NCBI GenBank assembly: GCA_019237355.1
Contig: JAFAHH010000996.1
Location: forward strand, 1-5,667
Origin: Acetobacteraceae bacterium
Lineage (GTDB): Bacteria; Pseudomonadota; Alphaproteobacteria; Acetobacterales; Acetobacteraceae
Direction: 5' to 3'
DNA length: 5,667 nt
Shown: positions 1-4,661 of the stretch, piece after piece
Layout of the letters: each line of letters begins with the position of its first letter
Numbering within the stretch: the first letter of the stretch is position 1
The notes under the pieces: generated by a model
The model's input: only the letters and a program-made list of their open reading frames with translations
Databases searched by the model: none
What the model was told of the DNA's origin: nothing
Translations under genes and position numbers: made by a program

Positions 1-10
1 TCGCAAAACC

Positions 11-256
11 CTAATCCGGCCAACGGGTAGACGGACTAAGGCTTCGCGGCATATGGGCATGCAGGTTATAGCCCTTTTCACCCCGATCGGTAGTCGAGCC
101 CGTGCTGAGATCCCTGGTTTCGCTCTTAATCCAGGGCCCCCTGAGCCGCTGGGGTAAATCGGTAGCAAGGCCGGTGTCGCGCCAGGCCTCGACCTCGGCC
201 AGCGTGGCTTTCAGGTTGTTCGTTAACGCCTCGATGCCGAGCGCGCCCAAGACGAG
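11..256 (-). pseudogene. 3' remnant of a minus-strand gene, cut at the duplication junction
   Basis: An open minus-strand frame enters from the junction at 256/257 and ends at a TAG at 11-13. Its first ~35 codons look genuinely coding: third positions are strongly G/C, and the residues form an amphipathic helix (IEALTNNLKATLAEVEAW) followed by RDTGLATDLP. After about codon 40 the G/C third-position bias fades, so the original stop may have been lost and the rest may be non-coding. The helix-plus-tail pattern weakly recalls the C-terminus of short-chain dehydrogenase/reductases, but I cannot assign a family. To the right of 256 the frame runs into the antisense of the holin-like repeat and has no meaning. 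I infer that the 5' part of this gene was replaced when the duplicated segment arrived or was rearranged. Confidence 0.3.
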
Positions 257-257
257 A

Positions 258-687
258 GGCGGCAGCACCGACCTGAAGGATGTGCAGGCAGCCATCGCCG
301 CCGATCCGAGCAAGCGAGACGCGATCAAGCAGCAGCTGGCGGACATCGCGGCGCAGGAGGATAAGGCGCAGCGCCAAGAGGATCTTGAAACACTCAAGGC
401 CGCGCTCGCCGATACCGCCAATGCACGGGCCGAGACAGAAGCTCTGGTCAAGGCTGGCAGTCCAATCGCCTGGGGGGCGCCGGTTGTCTCAGCTATCGTG
501 CTGCTGACATTTGCCGCGGTCCTGATCGGTGGCCTTCATGCCCAAAAGGAAAACCTAGACCTGTTTAACCTGGCGCTGGGGACCGTAGGGACCATGGCGA
601 CCGCGGTCGTGACCTATTGGGTCGGCTCGAGTGCCGGAAGCCAGCACAAAACGGCGCTGCTGGCTAAAGGCCCAGCCGATTGCCTGA
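258..687 (+). pseudogene. Truncated, frameshifted copy of the holin-like domain
   Basis: The DNA here encodes the counterpart of residues 259 to the C-terminus of the lysozyme-holin protein at 2319-3524: the charged helix, two membrane segments and the YWVGSSAGSQHKT motif. The lysozyme domain and the first Gly-rich hydrophobic stretch are absent; in their place is unrelated DNA that reads better on the other strand. One extra A in the AAA at 666-668 shifts the frame just before the end, so the equivalent stop (TGA, 685-687) is out of frame and translation would run on to 908. The frame is open upstream to a GTG at 102, and an ATG at 234 is also in frame, but neither has a convincing Shine-Dalgarno site. 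I read this as a decaying duplicate; expression of a chimeric membrane peptide cannot be excluded. Confidence 0.75.
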
Positions 688-694
688 GAATCGA

Positions 695-727
695 GCTGGC
701 CCGGTCGCGTGTCGTTCCCGGGCCAGC
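695..727 (+). terminator. GC-rich hairpin after holin remnant (copy A)
   Basis: A perfect 10-bp inverted repeat, GCTGGCCCGG (695-704) and CCGGGCCAGC (718-727), with a 13-nt loop, sits 8 bp past the position equivalent to the lysozyme-holin stop codon. It is unchanged in copy B. No T-tract follows, so it is either a U-less terminator or an RNA 3'-end stabiliser; the role is inferred from its position. Confidence 0.45.
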
Positions 728-1006
728 CCCCTCTAAAATCCCGGCGACTTTTGCAATTGGTGTCAGAAGAATGCTTCTCGATGACATGAAACCAAAACGG
801 TCAGCAACGAAGCCGATCCCGATACGGAGTAACAGCCCGGCAATGAGGCTTGATGCTAAAAGTAAGCTGCCCCAAACTCGCTGCACAGCATGCCCGTACG
901 CCAACTAGCAGCACTGCAGCGAAAAGAGTGCCAATCACCTTTTGTTCCTATGCTTTTTTCTTGCACACCCCACGCGCGTTTGTGTCATGCTGCAATGAGT
1001 GCTGCG
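728..1006. other. Spacer between holin remnant and usg hairpin, copy A
   Basis: I see no supported plus-strand gene here. The stretch is shared with copy B but is among the more diverged parts of the duplication, with both substitutions and 1-2 nt indels. A T-rich block at 941-961 is the only obvious promoter-like composition before usg, and I cannot place -35 and -10 boxes with confidence. The minus strand is open across a strongly hydrophobic stretch (SLLLAS, LIAGLLLRI) that is also open in copy B; I treat it as a possible relic, not a gene. Confidence 0.4.
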
Positions 1007-1031
1007 AAACCAGGAACCATGTTCCGGGTTT
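1007..1031 (+). promoter_or_regulatory. Conserved hairpin/palindrome in the usg leader (copy A)
   Basis: The arms AAACC-A-GGAAC and GTTCC-G-GGTTT flank a CAT loop, giving ten base pairs with one A/G mismatch, 46 bp before the usg ATG. All 25 bases are identical in copy B although sequence on either side has changed. It lacks a T-tract, so it may be a protein-binding palindrome or a structured 5' leader; the function is unknown. Confidence 0.5.
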
Positions 1032-1077
1032 GCGGAAACAAAGGCTCGCCGCTTTAAGATGCCTCGGAGACACACTC

Positions 1078-1338
1078 ATGAGCTTGATCTTGCAGCTCAA
1101 GGACTACCGCCTGACCACCGCCCATATCTACCAGCACATGCCGGATCACCCCGGCCTGCTACAGGAATTCCTTTGGCAGCAATATGATCAAGCGCCGGGC
1201 TTCCCCGAACTGCGCAAATTCCTCGATTTCTGGCAGACAAAGCTGGACGGCAAAATTCATTTCGTCCGCGTCGCCTCAGCCAGCCTCGTTAAAACCTCGG
1301 AATGGCGGCACACCGAAACCTACTTGCGGCTGCACTAA
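1078..1338 (+). CDS. usg: Usg-like family protein, copy A
   Basis: This 86-residue protein matches my recollection of the Usg-like family (Pfam Usg), small alphaproteobacterial proteins of unknown function. The recognisable blocks are LQLKDYRLTTAHIY near the N-terminus, HMPDHPGLLQEFLWQQYD at 20-37, FLDFWQTKLDG at 48-58 and VRVASASLVK at 63-72, ending in LRLH. It is soluble, with no signal peptide or membrane segment. The ATG is chosen because GGAGA lies 7 nt upstream at 1066-1070 and family similarity starts there; longer in-frame starts upstream are not supported. It differs from the right-hand copy at four residues (Q19/Y, Q38/L, L49/I, F62/S), with 12 further synonymous codon changes, so it looks maintained by selection. 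From memory, copy B is closer to the family consensus at residues 19, 38 and 62. It converges with the membrane-protein gene on its right, with a 20-bp gap. Confidence 0.9.
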   Translation: MSLILQLKDYRLTTAHIYQHMPDHPGLLQEFLWQQYDQAPGFPELRKFLDFWQTKLDGKIHFVRVASASLVKTSEWRHTETYLRLH

Positions 1339-1358
1339 AGTCCACGATAACAACGCCC

Positions 1359-1949
1359 TCAACACGGTTGCCGGCAATAGACTAGGCCAATGCGCCAGTC
1401 TTTAGCGAGTTGGCCGGGCAGCCACTCGGGCGTTCCGCCACAATTGCCTCGGCAGCCACGGGCAAAAAATGTGTCGGCATCCCCTTGCACGCTGGCCATG
1501 ATTTGGTCCAGTCCGATTGGCTTAGCGCCCTGAACGTGACTTAGCCGATAGATGCTGTGGCTCGCCGCCCAGCAAGCCATTACCAGCAAGGCTAGCGGCA
1601 GTACGTGCGCAAAGAACGCCGGAATTTGGGATCGGGTGAAAGCCTTTTTCGCCGAGCACGGCAAGCGGTCGAGCAGGTCCGACGTCAAGCGGTCAAGCTC
1701 GAACCATTCTGCAGGCGACGGGGGCCGTCCCCAGGGATCGTAATGTAGGCTCCGCAGGGCGCCGAATGACGGCGGCATCGTCGCCGCGTGCTCCGTCGCG
1801 GCCTGTACTTCAAACCAGCGAAGCGCGTTCAGTTTCCGAAGTTCCGCCACGAAGCGGATGTCGCAGATGCCGGATATCGGCTCCGCCGTGTTCTCGGGTG
1901 CGCTGAGCTTGGCCTCCGGGTCGGGTGCGACCTTCTTCTCGATACTCAT
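1359..1949 (-). CDS. Hypothetical single-pass membrane protein with Cys-rich tail
   Basis: I do not recognise this 196-residue protein. Its start is well supported: AGGGAG (1959-1964 on the complement) lies 9 nt before the ATG. Residues 1-100 look cytoplasmic and soluble, with a charged, Pro/Glu-rich head (1-25), a helical stretch (31-55) and Trp/Pro-containing segments (DPWGRPPSPAEWFELD, 71-86). One clear hydrophobic segment spans about 110-132 (IPAFFAHVLPLALLVMACW). The tail after it contains four cysteines (C166, C170, C192, C196), including GCRGNCGG. If the N-terminus is inside, this tail would face the periplasm, where disulfides could form; that is inference. It is divergent from the lysozyme-holin gene and convergent with usg copy A, so it has its own transcript. 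It lies between the two copies of the duplication and is not itself duplicated. Confidence 0.65.
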   Translation of the reverse strand: MSIEKKVAPDPEAKLSAPENTAEPISGICDIRFVAELRKLNALRWFEVQAATEHAATMPPSFGALRSLHYDPWGRPPSPAEWFELDRLTSDLLDRLPCSAKKAFTRSQIPAFFAHVLPLALLVMACWAASHSIYRLSHVQGAKPIGLDQIMASVQGDADTFFARGCRGNCGGTPEWLPGQLAKDWRIGLVYCRQPC

Positions 1950-2318
1950 GCGGCTTTTCTCCCTATTCCTGCAGTGCCGGGAACATGCCTCGCTCGGGCG
2001 AGCCTGCCTGCGACCTCCGTCGCATTCATTGTTGCGGCCGGGATGGCTTCACCTGAAGTCGTCCCACTCTGAGGTTTCGGACCGCGATCTAAACCGGTGG
2101 CTCCTCGCACTGCCAGAAGAAGCCCGGGAATCGCACCCTACGCTGGGCTTCGTGCGATCTGTTTCGTGTCATTTCCATGCAGACTGTGCCCTAGGTCACG
2201 GTTTCCGTGGCGGCCTCCGAGATACAACGTGCTTCTGGAAGAATCGTCGGCTCCTTCCATCGACCCATTCGGGCGCGCCTTGGCCGACAGATCACTCGTG
2301 ACACGGAGTAAAGCTTAA
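1950..2318. other. Divergent intergenic region upstream of the lysozyme-holin gene
   Basis: This 369-bp gap separates two divergent start codons and should contain both promoters. No gene is supported: the open frames that cross it have Cys/Arg/Ser/His-rich, low-complexity translations and no good ribosome sites. A short GC hairpin (CTCGC-TCGG-GCGAG, 1989-2002) lies about 40 bp upstream of the minus-strand gene. I cannot place confident sigma-70-type boxes for either gene. Confidence 0.5.
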
Positions 2319-3524
2319 ATGGTTGAAAGCGCTGACGATCTAATGACCGCGGAGCCTGAGCAGCTCCGCAGAGTTCGCACCACGGCGCCTGCGCAGGGCG
2401 CCTCTGCGACGCAGGTGGATCCCGCCCGGCGGTGCTTCGAGGTGCTGAAAGGAAAGGGATGGACCCCCGCACAGGCCTGCGGCATTGTCGCGAATATCAA
2501 GTGCGAGAGTAACTTCAATCCTGCGGCCGCTGGTGACGGGGGACACGCTTATGGTCTTGCACAATGGCACCCCCCCCGGCAGACTGCTTTTGAACAAAAA
2601 TACAAACACGACATCCGTGGAAGCTCTTTCGAGGAGCAGCTCGATTTCATTGATTTCGAGATGACCTCCGGAGGCGAGTGGAAAGCGGGGAGACTGCTGA
2701 AAGCCGCAAAAACCGCAGAGGAGGCTGGCGAGATCGTGTCGCGCGACTACGAACGACCAGCTTCGCGTGATTCGGAAGCGCGCAAACGCGGCGAGTTAGC
2801 CAAAAAATATTTTGAACTTTTCCAGGGCGCAGTCAGCCCAGCCGTAGCCGAGCAAACTTCCCCCGTCGCAAACACAGGAAACATCAAGATGCCTGATATC
2901 AATTATGTAGCAGTAGCAGAACATGTCGCATCCGGCGCGGCAGCGGGCCTGGCATTCGGCCCGGTCGGGGCGGGGTTAGGCGCGATGATCGGGTTCGCCA
3001 CCGAGATGGTGCCGCCCCTGTTCCCGCACTTCTTCGGCAAGAATTCCGCCAAGGTGCAAGCCGCGGTCAAAACCGCGCTTGCTGGCGCCACAGGCGGCAG
3101 CACCGACCTGAAGGATGTGCAGGCAGCCATCGCCGCCGATCCGAGCAAGCGAGACGCGATCAAGCAGCAGCTGGCGGACATCGCGGCGCAGGAGGATAAG
3201 GCGCAGCACCAAGACGACATTGAAACAATGAAGGCCGCGCTCGCCGATACCGCCAATGCACGCGCCGAGACAGAAGCTCTGGTCAAGGCTGGCAGTCCAA
3301 TCGCCTGGGGGGCGCCGATTGTCTCCGCCATCGTGCTGCTGACATTTGCCGCCGTCCTGATCGTTGACCTTGTTTCCCAGAATAAAGACAATGTGGCGCT
3401 GTTTAACGTGGCGCTGGGGACCGTAGGGACCATGGCGACCGCGGTCGTGACATATTGGGTCGGGTCGAGTGCCGGAAGCCAGCACAAAACGGCGCTGTTG
3501 GCTAAGGCCCAGCCGATTCCCTGA
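2319..3524 (+). CDS. Phage tail-type lysozyme fused to holin-like membrane domain
   Basis: This 401-residue protein has three parts. Residues ~36-168 match the phage tail lysozyme (Phage_lysozyme2) pattern: GIVANIKCESNFNP with the probable catalytic E63, then AYGLAQWH (77-84) and an R87, and a helical end (ARKRGELAKKYFE). This domain should cleave peptidoglycan. Residues ~170-190 are a linker. Residues 191-401 resemble a GTA/phage three-TM holin: a Gly/Ala-rich hydrophobic stretch (~203-227), a charged helix (~262-325), membrane segments at ~331-352 and ~362-383, and YWVGSSAGSQHKT (379-391). There is no signal peptide. The start is supported by GGAG at 2305-2308, 10 nt before the ATG. A second Shine-Dalgarno/ATG pair at 2876-2891 sits at the domain border. 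A C8 run (2570-2577) lies in the lysozyme part; the family usually reads HPDR where this protein has HPPR (84-87). Codons from residue 259 onward lie in the duplicated segment. The domain calls are from recalled motifs. Confidence 0.85.
   Translation: MVESADDLMTAEPEQLRRVRTTAPAQGASATQVDPARRCFEVLKGKGWTPAQACGIVANIKCESNFNPAAAGDGGHAYGLAQWHPPRQTAFEQKYKHDIRGSSFEEQLDFIDFEMTSGGEWKAGRLLKAAKTAEEAGEIVSRDYERPASRDSEARKRGELAKKYFELFQGAVSPAVAEQTSPVANTGNIKMPDINYVAVAEHVASGAAAGLAFGPVGAGLGAMIGFATEMVPPLFPHFFGKNSAKVQAAVKTALAGATGGSTDLKDVQAAIAADPSKRDAIKQQLADIAAQEDKAQHQDDIETMKAALADTANARAETEALVKAGSPIAWGAPIVSAIVLLTFAAVLIVDLVSQNKDNVALFNVALGTVGTMATAVVTYWVGSSAGSQHKTALLAKAQPIP
2876..2891 (+). promoter_or_regulatory. Internal ribosome site and ATG for a free holin
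   Basis: AGGAA at 2876-2880 is followed after 8 nt by an in-frame ATG at 2889 (residue 191), precisely where the linker ends and the holin-like domain begins. The product from this ATG would be 211 residues, a plausible stand-alone holin length. Internal initiation is inferred; alternatively the signal is a leftover from when the two domains were separate genes. Confidence 0.5.
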
Positions 3525-3531
3525 AAATCGA

Positions 3532-3564
3532 GCTGGCCCGGTCGCGTGTCGTTCCCGGGCCAGC
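3532..3564 (+). terminator. GC-rich hairpin after the lysozyme-holin gene (copy B)
   Basis: GCTGGCCCGG (3532-3541) and CCGGGCCAGC (3555-3564) pair perfectly around a 13-nt loop, 7 bp after the TGA of the lysozyme-holin gene. The position fits a transcript end, but there is no T-tract behind it. It is identical in stem and loop to the copy A hairpin. Confidence 0.5.
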
Positions 3565-3840
3565 CCATTCTAAAGTCCCCACGACTGTTGCAATTTAGTC
3601 AGATGACGGTTCTTCATGTCGTGAAACCAGAATGGTGAACAACGAAGGCGATTCGCAATACGGAGTAGCAGCCCTGCAATGAGCCTTGATGCTAAAAGTA
3701 AGCTTGCCCAAACTCGCTGCACAGCATACCCGGGCCAACTAGCAGCACTGCAGCGAGAAGAGTGCTAATCACCTTTTGTTGCTATGCTTTTTTCTTCCAC
3801 ACCCCACGCGCTTTTGTGTCATGCTGTCAAGATGCTTGCG
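3565..3840. other. Spacer between lysozyme-holin gene and usg hairpin, copy B
   Basis: I see no supported gene. The stretch corresponds to 728-1006 with many substitutions and small indels. A T-rich block near 3775-3796 is the only promoter-like composition before usg. On the minus strand, 3570-3722 is open for 50 codons from a GTG and is hydrophobic in its first half, but it has no Shine-Dalgarno site, so I do not call it a gene. Confidence 0.4.
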
Positions 3841-3865
3841 AAACCAGGAACCATGTTCCGGGTTT
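3841..3865 (+). promoter_or_regulatory. Conserved hairpin/palindrome in the usg leader (copy B)
   Basis: This is the exact 25-base twin of 1007-1031: a GGAAC-CAT-GTTCC core extended by AAACC/GGTTT past one mismatch. It lies 47 bp before the usg ATG. Flanking bases on both sides differ between copies, which argues that this element is constrained. Confidence 0.5.
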
Positions 3866-3912
3866 GCAGTAACTAAGGCTCGGACGCTTTAAGATGCCTC
3901 GGAGACACACTC

Positions 3913-4173
3913 ATGAGCTTGATCTTGCAGCTCAAGGACTACCGCCTGACCACCGCCCATATCTACTACCACATGCCCGATCATCCCGGGCTGTTACAGG
4001 AATTCCTATGGCAGCAATATGATCTAGCCCCGGGCTTCCCGGAGCTGCGCAAATTCATTGATTTCTGGCAAACAAAGCTCGACGGCAAAATTCATTCCGT
4101 CCGCGTCGCCTCGGCCAGCCTCGTTAAAACCTCGGAATGGAGGCACACCGAAACCTACTTGCGGCTGCACTAA
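3913..4173 (+). CDS. usg: Usg-like family protein, copy B
   Basis: This second 86-residue Usg-family protein is 82/86 identical to copy A. At the differing positions it reads IYYHMPDHP (Y19), YDLAP (L38) and IHSVRVA (S62), which from memory are the usual family residues, so it is probably the better-conserved copy. The start is fixed by GGAGA at 3901-3905, 7 nt before the ATG, and by family length. The molecular function of Usg proteins is not known. The gene lies 388 bp behind the lysozyme-holin gene, with a hairpin between them, so it is likely transcribed separately. It is tail to tail with the cytidine deaminase gene, with only 10 bp between the stop codons. Confidence 0.92.
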   Translation: MSLILQLKDYRLTTAHIYYHMPDHPGLLQEFLWQQYDLAPGFPELRKFIDFWQTKLDGKIHSVRVASASLVKTSEWRHTETYLRLH

Positions 4174-4183
4174 AACCGGAGGT

Positions 4184-4573
4184 TCATCCGCGACTAAGAA
4201 GAGGGCTCCCCGGCCCCCTTCGATAAGGCTCTGGAAGCAGGGCCCGGGCAGGTATCTTCACCAGCCCCTGAGGCCCCTTCAGGATCACCCGCGCGTCCGG
4301 CCCATAATCCACAATCATCTCCCGGCACGCCCCACACGGGGCAACCACCGCCAACTCCCGGTCCGTCTCATCGGGCTTCGGATGCCGCACCGCAACCGCC
4401 GTGTCGATCGTGCCATCCCCCTCCAGCACCGCCCGGCCAAGCGCTACCGCCTCGGCGCACACCGAAAGCCGCCCCACCACGGCCCCGAGATGAATCCCCG
4501 TCCAGACCCGGCCATCGCGGCCACGTATGGCGGCAGCGACCATGTGCCAAAATGGCTTGTAATGGGCGGCCAA
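4184..4573 (-). CDS. cdd: Cytidine deaminase-like zinc hydrolase
   Basis: Cytidine/blasticidin-type deaminases convert (deoxy)cytidine to (deoxy)uridine in pyrimidine salvage. From the TTG at 4573 the protein is 129 residues. It shows the zinc/active-site signature CAEAVALG (C39, catalytic E41) and PCGACRE (C80, C83). It is soluble and has no signal peptide. The start is uncertain. The frame is open upstream to a stop at 4697-4699, and the upstream codons (LSQADHDLVAAANAV) look like the family's first helix, yet that stretch has no ATG, GTG or TTG. CTG codons at 4618 (giving MSQADHDL) and 4669 (overlapping the recA stop) are candidates, so the true protein is probably ~144-161 residues. It lies directly downstream of recA on the same strand, likely co-transcribed, and converges on usg copy B. 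Substrate preference within the family cannot be told from the sequence. Confidence 0.88.
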   Translation of the reverse strand: MAAHYKPFWHMVAAAIRGRDGRVWTGIHLGAVVGRLSVCAEAVALGRAVLEGDGTIDTAVAVRHPKPDETDRELAVVAPCGACREMIVDYGPDARVILKGPQGLVKIPARALLPEPYRRGPGSPLLSRG

Positions 4574-4661
4574 AACCGCATTCGCGGCAGCGACCAGGTC
4601 ATGATCCGCCTGGCTCAGCGGCTCCGCGCCAAGGGCGAGAAGCGCGCGGCCGGGGAAGAAA

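Larger units (their letters stand above)
257..1339. repeat. 1.08-kb duplicated segment, copy A
   Basis: This stretch matches 3092-4174 in the same orientation, and both copies are 1083 bp. It begins abruptly at an AGGCGGCAGC shared with 3092 and ends one base after the usg stop codon. The first 116 bp (257-372) and about 82 bp around the usg ribosome site and start (1050-1131) are perfectly identical to copy B, while the spacer and one loop of the membrane domain differ more. Small indels cancel: a codon missing near 540-560, one extra A at about 666-668, and others in the spacer. It carries the tail of a holin-like gene, a hairpin, a spacer and usg. Confidence 0.95.
3092..4174. repeat. 1.08-kb duplicated segment, copy B
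   Basis: This is the direct-repeat partner of 257-1339. It starts inside the lysozyme-holin gene at codon 259 and ends one base past the usg stop codon. Here the holin part is intact, in frame and attached to its upstream domains, so copy B looks like the parental arrangement. The two copies begin 2835 bp apart. Confidence 0.95.

Noticed and set aside
1012..1026. GGAAC-N3-GTTCC as a LexA/SOS box near recA
   Set aside because: The alphaproteobacterial LexA site is a direct repeat GTTC-N7-GTTC and the Gram-positive type is GAAC-N4-GTTC; the spacing here fits neither, and recA itself is far away on the other strand.
850..1338. Longer version of usg copy A starting upstream
   Set aside because: The extra N-terminus is unlike the family, crosses the conserved hairpin and has no equivalent in copy B; GGAGA lies correctly before the ATG at 1078.
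1858..2301. 147-codon plus-strand frame in the divergent gap
   Set aside because: It overlaps the start of the supported minus-strand gene, lacks a ribosome site, and its translation is Ser/Arg/Cys/His-rich without domain-like structure.
2903..3568. Long minus-strand frame opposite the lysozyme-holin gene
   Set aside because: Its Ala/Ser/Thr/Cys-rich translation is the typical antisense shadow of a GC-rich gene; the plus frame has clear domains and ribosome sites.
257..4174. Insertion sequence or composite transposon bounded by the repeats
   Set aside because: The repeats contain no transposase, no terminal inverted repeats at their ends and no visible target-site duplication.
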